64,000 bases of DNA from the NCBI GenBank assembly GCA_022494885.1, contig JAGVSM010003550.1:79543-143542 (forward strand). The letters run 5' to 3'. This DNA is from Micrasema longulum (Eukaryota > Arthropoda > Insecta > Trichoptera > Brachycentridae). The notes under the pieces are model-generated. The model saw only the letters and a program-made list of their open reading frames with translations. It was not told where the DNA came from and ran no database searches. The translations under genes and the position numbers were made by a program. The stretch's first letter is position 1. Each line of letters opens with the position of its first letter. This document shows, piece after piece, positions 11,425-21,289 of the stretch.

Positions 11425-13250
11425 GTGTTTTTTTTAAAATGGATTGTGCGAAAACAGAAAATAATAAAAAATAAGTTTTGGGTGAGGAAATGGGTAAATC
11501 GTCAAATTGACTTTGGAGCTGGTTCAACTCTCGTAAATGAGTTGCAGTTGGAAGATGAACAGCAGTTTCAAAATTTTATTCGGATGTCTACAGTGGAGTT
11601 TGAACTGCTTTTAGATTTAGTAAAACATCATATTGTCAAGCACGATACAAAATTTTGTGATGCGATTCCTGTTCATGACAAATTAATTGGTCCCCCTTCG
11701 TTTTCTGGCTTCAGGTATGTTGAGTATGTGTATATTTATCTATATTGTTGAATTAATTTTGTTTTTCAAATATGCTTTACTCTTTCAGGGGATGCCTATA
11801 GTAGTTTGCAATACCTTTTCCGCATTCCACCTTGTGCAATTGGAAAAATAGTCATCGAAGTATGCCAAGCTATTTATGATAACTTAAAAAAAAAAAGTTA
11901 ACGGTATCTGAAAACAAATATTGTTGAACAATTTATGAATTAATTTCTAAATAACTTTATTTTTATTATGAAACTACATAAGTACAAACCTGAATAATTA
12001 CATTTAATTATTTGAATAAGGATTTAATGAATTATACAAATCTTGGGTTGCCTGCTGAGTCTGTTATTGTTGGGACTCTCCACTTGGTGGTGGAGAAAAG
12101 TTATTTTTAGCGACAGTTCGTGAAGTCGCTGGAGTGGAGCAGGATGAAGTATTTGTACTTGATGGGGAGGGCATTATACTTGACCAGTGGTTTATTTCGT
12201 CCATATCCGAAATATTTACTATCGCTTTACGAATCTCACTTTTCAATAGCCCTCTGTAATAATCCGATTTTAAAGTTTTTAATTCCAACGCTACGTATTC
12301 TCCAAAGCGATCAAATTCGTCTCTCGGCTTTTTCATAATTTTAATGGCTTCCTTCAGAATATTGTCATCATCTTGGGTTCGCGATTGTCTTTTGTTAGAG
12401 TTTTTTTTTTTACTTTCTTGTATTGGTGTTTGCTCATTCTGCAAACTTTTCGAGTTCTCCAGAGAATTATTCTGAAAAATTAAGAATGCAATTAATATCT
12501 ATACTATGTCTTGTATGTTGCGGTAACAATAAACAGGCGGGACTGCCTGGACCAAAATTCATATATTGTAAATGTAACTAATGAAAAGAATTGGTACAAA
12601 AGCAAAAATATAACTATAGGAAATAATAATACGTAGGTAAAATAGTTCAAATGTATTTAAAAATATTTTTATTTCAGTGTCCTTCAAGTGCAGAAGATTT
12701 GAATAAATATGCAAAATTGTAATTCCCACATTGCACTGGCGCTTTTGATGGCAAACATATTACAATGGTTGCTCCACAGTATTGTGGAAGCCTTTACTTC
12801 AACTATAAGAATACACACAGCATTGTTTTGATGGGAGTCGCAGATGCTAATTATAAATTAATTTATATTGATGGTGTTTGCAATAATGGTAGAATTTCTG
12901 ATGGAGGGGTGTTTAGTAAATTCAGAGTTTTCCGAAAACCAATCAATTTGGCACCTGATAAAGTAAAAGATGTTACTCTGGCAATATGTACTGTATATAA
13001 TAACTTTTTAATTTCTACATCAAATAATTATTTGTGCCCTGGTTCAGTTGATTTGGAAAATCCTATTACTAACGAAATTGTAAATGGTGAATGGCGAAAT
13101 TATGCGCCACTAGAAGGAACGTTATTTCTACTCGAAAGGGGATGGCAGCGAAATTATTCAATCTTTCAAAAAGATGTGAGAGAAGAATTAAGAGAATATT
13201 TCATAACAACTGCTGGGGAGGTTCGATGGCAATACCAATTCATAATTTGA
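11425..13250 (+). pseudogene. PIF/Harbinger DDE transposase, exons recognisable but broken and internally deleted
   Basis: Exon 1 (about 11425-11714) gives FWVRKWVNRQIDFGAG and RMSTVEFELLLDLVKHHI, the usual N-terminal region. It ends at a GTATGT donor after FSGFR. Exon 2 (about 11791-11905) gives SSLQYLFRIPPCAIGKIV. Exon 3 (from about 12678 to 13250) gives [11 protein letters not shown], with the first catalytic Asp, then [19 protein letters not shown]. Three defects are visible. An in-frame TAA lies at 12720-12722 just before the catalytic block. The exon 1/2 junction does not preserve frame. After SDGGVF the sequence jumps directly to the C-terminal [15 protein letters not shown] block, so the segment that should carry the rest of the catalytic triad is missing. 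The exons interleave with the opposite-strand MADF gene. Confidence 0.85.
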
Positions 13251-13714
13251 ATTGAAGGTGTGTAAATGCAATGTAATAAAATTAATTTACTGACCATGTT
13301 TGACGTAGTTCTTGTTGGTGTGAAGCAGGGTACGATGAACTGCAACGCAGAGAAAAACTTCCATTTACTATCATATCTGTCATCTGCACCACCACCACTC
13401 TTCAATTTTTTCATCTTCTGTAGTTCGTGTGAAACCTGAAAAGTTTTGAAAGCCCCGATTCGAATTATAATAAGTTCAATTTGATCATAAATATACAATA
13501 TATAGAATATGTATACCTGATTACGTAAGTTGTGTATTTTCCTTTGTACCTCGTTAACATCGCATTTAAAATTTCTCGCAAATTCTTTATACGCACTCAT
13601 TTTTTTGTCACGATTCCTGTACAACTTGTGGTTAACATTCCATAAAAATTCCCTTTCCTCATAAAGATTTATTAATTGAAAAATTTCCTTATCTGGCCAT
13701 TGTCGTACGCTCAT
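12064..13714 (-). CDS. MADF-domain (Myb/SANT-like) DNA-binding protein of the Harbinger element, three exons, 248 aa
   Basis: Exons on the minus strand are 13714-13517 (66 codons), 13435-13295 (47 codons) and 12471-12064 (135 codons plus stop). All junctions are phase 0 with donors GTATAC and GTCAGT and acceptors ending TTTTCAG. Residues 1-85 form a MADF-like domain ([40 protein letters not shown], then [11 protein letters not shown]). The C-terminal exon is Lys/Ser-rich, with a region resembling a BESS-type interaction tail ([19 protein letters not shown]) and a Ser/Thr/Pro-rich end. In PIF/Harbinger elements the second ORF binds the subterminal DNA and brings the transposase to the nucleus and target; that role is inferred here. 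No stop or frameshift interrupts the frame, unlike the transposase partner. Exon 3 lies inside an intron-like gap of the opposite-strand transposase. Confidence 0.82.
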
Positions 13715-13972
13715 TTTATCAGATTAATTACATCAGTTTAAACACAAAAGAATGCAAAAAGCGCAATGCGCTGTTTGAGAGTGCTCTCAGCTCTTCTGAC
13801 GTTGACGGAAGACTGGAGACTAGATCTCGAGTGCAGGAATGAACATGTCCACTTGCGGCACGTGTAGTCTCGGCGACCAGTAACGACTTGTCTCCGAGAA
13901 TGCTCTCAGGCCCATATACATTTGTGAGTCTGGTCTCGAGACTATTTTGTCTCAAGTGGACACTTACCCTTA

Positions 13973-14641
13973 GGCCCGTTTCACCCATGCAGCGCTTCCC
14001 ATGCGATATAGCATAGCCGGTAAAATTGTATTTGTGTGTGTGAGAAGGAATGGGAGCTTTGGAACGATTCCTTTCCTAAAGTATCAAATCGAATATTCGA
14101 AAGTTGATTCGAAGTCACGAGATCAAGTTATATATATATATATATATCTATGTCATAATATTATGTAGCACGCAAAGAAGGTATATAAATGATGAACAGC
14201 GTATTTTTTGTGCTATTTTATTACGATTATTGAAATAGGTGGGTCAATGCCGATTTGACAGCCTGTTAAACTGATATTAAGGTAAAATTATTCAATAACA
14301 AATATATCCATATAAAATAATGAAAGTACTTCCTCCACACACTTAAAACCGTTTTAAAGGTGGTGGGTTTTCCTATCGGTTTCACTCATACAAATAAAAT
14401 AATTTCACATATCGCTATCTTAATAGAATTTAACTCACTTTAATTTATTAATTTCACAGCCCATTTCACCGGGAGTTTGGCAAATTATATGGAGGGCCTT
14501 TGTCGTATGGCACACTCATCTTCCGGGTACTGTGGATTTTTACGACTCATGTGAAAAGATGACACATATTGTATGCGTTTGTAGGATTTACCCGGAAAAT
14601 TACCGGGCCGAGGGGATTGGCGCTGCATGTGTGAAAAGGCC
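13973..14641. mobile_element. MITE (669 bp) with TTA target duplication, adjacent to the Harbinger element
   Basis: The ends GGCCCGTTTCACCCATGCAG and, inverted, GCGCTGCATGTGTGAAAAGG(CC) form imperfect terminal inverted repeats of about 22 bp. TTA flanks both ends (13970-13972 and 14642-14644). The 3-bp TTA duplication suggests PIF/Harbinger mobilisation. No ORF is present. A TA microsatellite (14129-14147) lies inside it. Confidence 0.78.
14129..14147. repeat. (TA)n microsatellite
   Basis: About nine consecutive TA units lie inside the MITE. Confidence 0.9.
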
Positions 14642-14760
14642 TTAGAAGACAACACCCCTCTCTTTTCAAATTTTATTTGCAGTCTAAAATAGTTTTGTAC
14701 AAATTTTGTACGTACCTACCATAGTGTATTAAATATGCATATTAGTATGCTTTATTCTTC

Positions 14761-15361
14761 CAGTAGCTCAATCACAAATAACTATCGACGGGCTAATAAG
14801 CGACGTGATAACAATTTCCCGCCATGGTTGTTTATCGTATTTGCGATCACAGTGGAACATCCGTGAACACCTAATATTAAATGTCAAAATATTTACGTTT
14901 CGCGACGTATAATCCTGCTGCGCAATCACATATTTGAATATCACCGGTGTAAATATGGAAAATATTCCAAAACTGCTATTTTTATTTTTTTATTTATTAT
15001 TTATCCTACTATTTACTGCATTTAGCCGGCGGCGGCGGTTGGCAAGCCAAATGTCAAGAAAAGCAGTCGCCATAGTAATTGTAATTTAATTTTCACTTTT
15101 TTGTATTAGATACTCCTTACTATTTAGGAAATGCAATATATTGTGTTCATTTTTATAGTAAACGCCGATTTGTCGTTAGTGAACTGTATTTATTTACGAG
15201 GAAAACAAAAAACAAACCGACACGAGCGTTGAATTAGAGATTACACACGCTTTGGCTTATGACTGCGATAACTTAAGTATGTTCATTATTGTTCATTGTG
15301 ATCTCTCAAATTTTTAGCATGTTTTTAAGCACGTCGGTAGTTATTTGTGATTGAGCTACTG
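14761..15361. mobile_element. MITE (601 bp) with ~30-bp terminal inverted repeats
   Basis: The left end (CAGTAGCTCAATCACAAATA, continuing through AACTATCGACG to 14790) is repeated inverted at 15332-15361 with one mismatch. No ORF lies between. I see no matching target-site duplication in the flanks (TTATTCTTC on the left, ACTTGGATA on the right), so the mobilising superfamily is undetermined. Confidence 0.75.
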
Positions 15362-15415
15362 ACTTGGATACTGCGTGTGCTACGATTTGTTGTACGTCTA
15401 TGTAGCTCGATCAGC

Positions 15416-15533
15416 GGTGCTATTCTGAACCGCTCGCGCAGCCGTAGAAAACACTTTTATCTCGTGTATTTTGTATGTAAATACTTGATATAAAAGTGTT
15501 TTCTACGGGGGCGAGAGCGTTTGAAATATCACC
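15416..15533. repeat. foldback/hairpin element, copy 1
   Basis: GGTGCTATTCTGAAC followed by CCGTAGAAAACACTTTTAT is mirrored by ATAAAAGTGTTTTCTACGG and ending near CACC at 15533. The unit is nearly all arm with a loop of about 30 bases. A related second unit starts seven bases downstream. Confidence 0.7.
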
Positions 15534-15540
15534 CCAGGGT

Positions 15541-15655
15541 TGGTATTCTGAACGGAATTACGCGCGAAGAGATCGCTCTCTGTTAGCGTGTATTTAGTAC
15601 GTAAAAACGAGTTAAACATGCGTTTTCTACGCGCGCTTTTGCGTTTAGAACCACC
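15541..15655. repeat. foldback/hairpin element, copy 2 (related to copy 1)
   Basis: It begins GGTATTCTGAACGG and ends GTTTAGAACCACC. Its right part GCGTTTTCTACGCGCG resembles the arm of the preceding unit. The left arm has diverged, so it is less palindromic. Confidence 0.55.
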
Positions 15656-16009
15656 TTAAGATTGATTTGAGAAGTGTTTTGAAAATAACATTTTTACAAA
15701 ATGTAAAATATGTTAAAAGTACATACCCACACTACGTATAAAATATAGATCAGGTAGGTTAGTGAAGTAATATAGGTAGAGAAAGTTAATGTCACACATT
15801 TTACGTAAAAAAAATATTGAATTCAATTTTATGGTTTCATGAAAACGTAACAAAATTCAACGGCTTTTGATATCCTCAACATAATACTATGAATAGAAGC
15901 GCTTTTGTATTTTATGGTCAGTTTTCACGACAAACATAACTTATAGTGTGCTATTTCTGTTTAAGTGTTATAACACATTTACCATGGAACAGCATATCTG
16001 TTGAACAAA

Positions 16010-16155
16010 ATTCCTATGGACCTGCATTGGACATCGAGCGTAAAATCGATCATCTTGCCTTCATGCATGAAATGATCAAAATACGATGTACTGGAGTTTA
16101 AATGTAGTGATCTATTCCCTACTGGGTGTGGATATGGAAATGATAAAGATCATGA
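16010..16155 (+). repeat. SINE family A, 5'-truncated copy
   Basis: It matches only the family body and tail: CTGCATTGGACATCGAGCG, AATCGATCATCTTGCCTTC and GAAATGATAAAGATCATG. The tRNA-like head is absent. Confidence 0.6.
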
Positions 16156-16189
16156 AAACTGCCGGTCATGTAGAATAATAACAAACTAT

Positions 16190-16262
16190 CACGCCGTCAG
16201 GGGTAGGCAGAGAGGATAGAACGTCACACCACTCTACATTTGCAAAGGTATCAACTGATATT
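16190..16262 (-). repeat. LINE fragment related to the 61.8-kb copy
   Basis: The word GGGGTAGGCAGAGAGGATAG with flanking text parallels GGGTAGGCAGAGAAGATAG at about 61,790, which is joined to a reverse-transcriptase C-terminal remnant. This is a short relic only. Confidence 0.4.
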
Positions 16263-16524
16263 GTTTGGTCTACTTTTATACATCTTCTCATGCACGCACG
16301 CAGAAAATAACCACGTACCTAAATTAGTGTGTTTACGTTATTTAATGCATAGTCTACTTTTGTTTTGGCGTCTGGTAGAGATAATTATTTTGTAAATTCT
16401 CCAATCGTCAGACTACACCGGCTCGGACACGAGTTTGAAGAAATTGATATGTTTTGTTTTCCATTGTTAGTTTTTTGAGTTTATTACTTGAATGCTGTAA
16501 AAATAAATCCAATTTTATTTTTTT

Positions 16525-16681
16525 TGCACCACAACAGGCCAATTACATGGGGGAATTACATCACAGAACACCCATGCTTGAGAAAAATCCCATTTAATTT
16601 TTTGTGTCTTCACCGGAAATCGAACTCGGAACCTTCCGTGAATGAGTCAAGCGTCTTGACCACTACACCACGGAGGCCGCC
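16525..16681 (-). repeat. tRNA-derived SINE, family B
   Basis: On the minus strand the head reads CTCCGTGGTGTAGTGGTCAA, then after ACGCTTGACTC it has the B-box-like TTCGATTTCC. The remainder reads into CACCACAACAGGCC (plus-strand sense). A second copy at 44790-44962 shares head and body, confirming a dispersed family distinct from family A. Confidence 0.72.
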
Positions 16682-16808
16682 TTTTTTCTATTTAACTTAC
16701 CTAGACTCAAATAATACGTACTTAATTTTTTTGCCTAAAACTGTTATAATTTTTAAAACACATTTAACTATGTACCTACCTAACTTCCTATACAGTATTT
16801 TATCTTTT

Positions 16809-17055
16809 ATCATCATTCCCTTTCCGCACCTAATGGTGCATAGGGCACTGTATTGGTACACTAATCGCTGCGTATCTTGATCATTTTTGTTACATGAAGG
16901 TTAGATGATCAGTTTTACGCTTCAGGCACTAGTCCAGGGACCATGAAATATTCTAGTGTAAAAATACGCTATTTTAAAAATAAATATTTCATATCAACCA
17001 TGGGCGGGAATAGAACCCGAGACCTCTTGCTTGGTAGGCAAACGCGCTGACCGAC
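16809..17055 (-). repeat. SINE family A, full-length, inverted
   Basis: In plus-strand order the tail (CATCATTCCCTTTCCGCACC) comes first, then ATGGTGCATAGGGCACTG, then the body, and finally the tRNA-like head with B-box complement GGGAATAGAACCCGAG and A-box region near AAACGCGCTGACC. The end with the polymerase III promoter boxes is at about 17055. Confidence 0.8.
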
Positions 17056-17154
17056 AATATTATCTTCATAAGCGATTTTTTTATTTCCACAGTAAATTTA
17101 CTTAAATTGATTTAAATTTACCATATTTATACGCAATAAACTTTTTAATAATTA

Positions 17155-17325
17155 AAAAAGGAATGGCCCACGCCCAGACGCTGAAGTCTTTGTGGGCATT
17201 TTTTCCAATTTATGTTATACCCTTATTTTAATATGTATTTTTCTAAATTGTATTTTTGTAATTATATTTCTATGTAAATAATATATGTATGGAAAAATAA
17301 ACAAATAAAAAATAATAATACTAAA
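17155..17325 (+). repeat. possible LINE 3' tail
   Basis: A sharply bounded stretch starts at GGAATGGCCCACGCCCAGAC, runs through T/A-rich sequence, and ends in repeated AATAAAC/AAATAAAAAATAAT, as many non-LTR 3' ends do. No coding remnant is attached, so this stays tentative. Confidence 0.3.
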
Positions 17326-17411
17326 TAACGTTTTTAGTTTGCTAATAATTTATATTGAAAAATATTATTGAGGAAGTCGAAGTTTCATATCAGGTACCAG
17401 TCCAGTTTCCC

Positions 17412-17642
17412 GATTACAATGGGAAGTTAAAATTTATCTTCAATTTTATCTACAAAGTAAAATGAAGTTTTCTGTATGAAAATCAGATTATGCATCCATT
17501 TTTTTCTTCTAAACATGTTCAATTATAGGTTACCGACGAAGATACTTTAAATGTTCTTGAAAATATTCTTATTTTCGTACATAAATAACGGTTTTTTTTT
17601 AAAGACAGTCGAAGACGGTCGAAGATTAACTTCCCATTGCAA
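17412..17642. mobile_element. MITE family C (copy 1)
   Basis: CAATGGGAAGTTAA at 17417-17430 is inverted exactly at 17626-17639. The interior (TTATCTTCAATTTTATCTAC, GTTCAATTATAGGTTACCGA, ATACTTTAAATGTTC) recurs at 35116-35331 and 51417-51638, so this is a non-autonomous family of about 220 bp with no ORF. Confidence 0.75.
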
Positions 17643-17658
17643 TAGGAGCCATGGTCAT

Positions 17659-18170
17659 TATAAGGCTGTAGTCTAATAAAACGCACGCAAAATGAGGAAA
17701 TCATACGATTTTGCCACATTGTACCGACAAAGGCAGGTATGGAGGTAATAAAATCGTAAATAATATATTGTCAGAAATTGAATATTAAATTATCTTGTTA
17801 CAAAAAAAAATACAATTATATAAAAAAGTCTGTCAATTAAAATATTTTAATAAATATTATTTCAATAAGTATTATCGAAGGTATAATTTTACGTAGAAAT
17901 AAAGGAAAATGTCACAAAAAGGTATGTAATTTAAAATGCTTGTATTTCTTTTCAAAAACAAAAAACAGATACCTAAGTTTAGTCAAAATTTGAAATGGCG
18001 TAATCAGTCGGTCTAAAATTAATTATATTTTAGTTACATAAAAGTGTACCTTTAAAAATTATTGTTTTTATCTAATTTACGTTTTTTTTAAAATTATTAT
18101 TATTACGTCAAAAAAACGTTCGTTTGAAAATGGCAAAATCGTATGATTTCCTCAGACTACAGCCTTATAA
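17659..18170. mobile_element. MITE family D with 24-bp perfect inverted repeats
   Basis: The inverted repeats 17693-17716 (starting TGAGGAAATCATACG) and 18131-18154 match without mismatch. Beyond them a further outer pair, TTATAAGGCTGTAGTC at 17659 and its complement at 18155-18170, also matches, with the left side carrying 18 extra bases (AATAAAACGCACGCAAAA). The same left outer sequence occurs at 35829-35875. No ORF is present. Confidence 0.75.
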
Positions 18171-18174
18171 AGTA

Positions 18175-18927
18175 CAGTCGACACCACTATTGTCTACCCC
18201 CATCGCCTCTCGAGACTGGTGCTACACTGTCCCGACTCCTGACCTACCGTGAGAGGGGCCTGACCCGACATTTGTAATAATTATTAGATACTTCGTATTA
18301 TTCCATTATATACAGTACAAAAATATTAAAATACTTAAATACGTTTTTATTGTGTAACTTACTTATTGTATAACTTACAAACGATAAAAAAAGTATTATT
18401 ATGATAGGTCAAACTACGTCCACGTATTATTAGTGTAGTTCCGCTGTAGCCCATAGGCAACTCCCGAGTATCTCCAACTTTCTGTCGTCAACAATTTATT
18501 GTTCATCGTCTTGGCGACATTTCAAATACAAAATAGCCCGCGACGAACTCCCCGTAGTTATCTGACGGCGGACGCGCACACTTGTGCGTGAGAAGTGTGA
18601 AATGTTTGGCGCCAACAACTGAAAACCCATTTCAGTTCAGTGGTTGCGGAAACTCGCGCGATACACTTCGTTCCAAATTCAAACCGACTAATCCTGAAAG
18701 TTTCGTAACTATAATCGATGATAAGCATCTTAAAAAAGTTTTTTGCTCTGGGATACAAAAGCACATTAAACAGTTCTTTCCGGTTTCAGTGAACTAAATG
18801 CCAGACTTCTCCGGTGACTGAAATCTGAATTGTGAATTCAAAGTGGTGTTCGATTTTTTTTATTCTTCGTAAACACGTCGGGCGTCACGGTCGACACCGC
18901 GGCTGTTTGGGTTTAGCTAGTAGGAAT
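18175..18927 (+). promoter_or_regulatory. candidate promoter/5' UTR upstream of the 18.93-kb exon
   Basis: Composition is noticeably less AT-rich than the flanks from about 18,400, with CpG-containing stretches such as CGGCGGACGCGCACAC. Arthropod initiator-like TCAGTT occurs at 18632-18637. No repeat family overlaps it. This is consistent with a promoter and leader but nothing here proves transcription. Confidence 0.35.
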
Positions 18928-19017
18928 ATGAGTGTCAAAATGGAGACAATCGACGAGAAAAGACACCACATGATGAGCAGCCGTAGTATCAGTTTGAAGG
19001 GCTATGATAAAGAGAGG
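18928..19017 (+). CDS. candidate first coding exon, unknown gene (30 codons)
   Basis: ATG at 18928 opens 30 codons ending at AGG|GTGAGC, a strong splice donor, in phase 0. The peptide begins MSVKMETIDEKRHHMM and continues SSRSISLKGYDKER. It is hydrophilic and low in Ile/Phe/Tyr, unlike random translations of this AT-rich DNA. I do not recognise the protein. No matching downstream exon was found in the window, so the rest of the gene would lie after a very long intron or outside. It may share a gene with the 45.5-kb exon, which is also phase 0. Confidence 0.38.
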
Positions 19018-20028
19018 GTGAGCTACATTTTTCTATTGTTACCATGCCCAGAGAATTGCTGCGACCAGGTAGATACCGTTTACTCAATACTTCTGTATGT
19101 TGTTCATCTCGCTTCCATCAATAAAGTATTCATGTATTGTTTAACAATTATCTGTCACGTTACACCCATTGGCCTGCTAGTATGAAGCGTACACTAACTG
19201 CATTGTCGATCACCAGAAAAAGATGAACATGTATAATTGTTTCAGTGTATTCGTAAAATGTGTAGCAATGCTGAAAATTTCCCGTATTTCTAAATGAAAT
19301 TTTTTCAACACAGAAGTTTAAATAAATATTTTCATAACTTTGTTGGTAACAACTATTTGTAAAGTTTTAACTATGTTTCGCCATAGAATGCATGTATTAT
19401 TGTGTAGAAGTAGAACAAAACTTGCGCTTTGCTTTTTTATACCGGGTACAGGAAATACATATTAACGATTTTTATGTGTAAAACGCTTTCTGTAATTGAA
19501 TAGTTGGTATATATGTATATTGTTACAAGCAGACTTATAGCTGTATTAACTGGTGCGATGTAAATTACAAATTAAGGGGTACAAACGAGGGAAAAACACC
19601 TATCCATCGTTTATCCTTATCATACTTTCACTATATAATTTGAGTATGTTATTTATTCGCGAGCGTGTAAAAAAAAGTAGGCTCGTAAGATAAATTAAAA
19701 TATATTACACACTAACACTAGGTATGTATATATTATATATTTCGTGTAGTTTTTTCAATTTTACTGAAGTAAAAATTTAAACACGATTTAAAGCTTATAA
19801 TATGTTCCTTATTGTTTGTTATTTCTACTAATACATTATAAACGTATTGCTCGCAAATAGAATCATAATATGAAATTTCGACTTCCTTAATTTTATATTT
19901 TTTAAATAATTTATTATCTCAGTAATGTATTTCCAAACTAAAAACGTTATTTAGTATTTTCATTAAATTTACCGTAGAAATAAAAAATCAGTCTTTATAA
20001 TTATAGATATATTATAATTAATATTGTC
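19018..20028. other. intron-like AT-rich DNA
   Basis: There is no coding exon, RNA gene or clear repeat. If the exon ending at 19017 is real, this is the start of its intron. Confidence 0.55.
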
Positions 20029-20281
20029 AGCCTCGTAGTGTAATGGTCAGCCTACTATGCAAGATGTCTCGAGTTTGATTTCCGACATGGTTGATGTGAA
20101 ATATTTATTTCAAAAAAGTGTTTTTACTCTTGAATGTTTCGTGGTCCCTTGACTGGTACCTGAAGCGTAAGACTGTTCATATTACCTTCATGTTACAAAA
20201 AATATCAAGATACGCTGCGATTGGTGTACCAATGCAGTGTCCTATGCACCATTAGGTGCGTAAAGAGAATGATGATGATAA
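20029..20281 (+). repeat. SINE family A, full-length
   Basis: The head GCCTCGTAGTGTAATGGTCA has an A-box-like match. It is followed by the B-box region GAGTTTGATTTCCGACATGG, body TTGACTGGTACCTGAAGCG and tail AGAGAATGATGATGATAA. Confidence 0.82.
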
Positions 20282-20429
20282 CATAAAAAAAAGACCGATT
20301 ACAGATTCCTCAGTTACAAACTATTACTAGTTCTAAAGTAAGCTAAATAAAATTTATATGATTTTTAGTAATTTTCGGATATTGTCCTATGGATACTCAG
20401 TCTCTCCTTTAGTAAATCATCAAAAGTAT

Positions 20430-20598
20430 CTTTCTGCACTTAATGGTGCATAGGGCACTGCATTGGTACACCAATCGCAGCGTATCTTGATGATTATGGT
20501 TACATGAAAGTATGAAAGATGATCAGTCACACGCTCCGGGTGCAAGTCTAGTGACTAAAATATTCTATTGTAAATCCACATTTTAAAATTTCGTACAT
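20430..20598 (-). repeat. SINE family A, inverted, lacking the tRNA head
   Basis: It begins CTGCACTTAATGGTGCATAG, then ACACCAATCGCAGCGTATC, then the body complement, and stops before the promoter boxes. It is a partial insertion or later deletion. Confidence 0.65.
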
Positions 20599-20696
20599 CT
20601 TAAGTACACAAGTAATAAAATTATTACTTTTTTGTACTAATGTGTTTATTTAATATTGTAACTTAAACATATTTCATTTGATGTACAACGTTTTAA

Positions 20697-20995
20697 GGAT
20701 GTCCAAATGTTTATAGACAGGCTGGATTTCACTCCCTGGGAAGTTATTACGATCTTAAACCTCACCTATATCAATAAAAGTTTCAGCTCTTTTACTACAC
20801 AAAAGTCAACAGATAGAAGAGTTGAATAAATGTGGATGTTTAAATATAGGCAGAATGTTACACAGTGTGTAGAGTGACCACTTAAACAATTAAATGATGG
20901 GTCATAAGCCCAGTAAATGGCAAGACTTCCATATTCCCTTCTCAAAAATATTTTTCTTCCTTTCTGTTGCAATAAATTTAGAATTTCGTTTGATT
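20697..20995 (-). repeat. repeat family R, diverged copy
   Basis: It shares with the 35.3-kb copy GTCCAAATG, GGCTGGATTTC, CTCCCT, AAAAGTTTCAGCTCTTTTAC, CACAGTGTGTAGAGTG, GACCACTTAAAC, GACTTCCATATTCCCTTCTC and a terminal TGTTGCAATAAATTT. Confidence 0.65.
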
Positions 20996-21289
20996 TATTT
21001 ACCCCTCGGTCTCCACAATGTTTACCAGAGTGATTTACACCACGTAAAAGTCGACATAAATAATTTTATTTTCTTGTGCCTTCTTATGCCAAATATATTT
21101 TGCCACAAATACAAAAAGACTAATCACTTTTGTGTAAATGACTGATGACCGAAAGCGCAGCAATGTGCCAAATGTTAGAGGAAAGGTGTAAAAATAAAAT
21201 AATGTGTTGGTAATTTCACAACATATTATATAACATACCTGTGTGATTTTAAATTTTCAACAGTTTAAATAAAATACTTCTTCTCCTTC

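Larger units (their letters stand above)
11231..13965 (+). mobile_element. PIF/Harbinger DNA transposon, two-gene element
   Basis: Terminal inverted repeats start AAGTGTCCACTTG (11231-11243, inverted at 13953-13965). The subterminal regions carry many TCTCGAGA-type palindromes. Between them are the two genes typical of the superfamily, a DDE transposase (+ strand, broken) and a Myb/MADF-like DNA-binding partner (- strand, apparently intact). Flanking trinucleotides are TAA and TAC if one base is trimmed, so the expected 3-bp target duplication is nearly but not exactly preserved. Confidence 0.88.
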
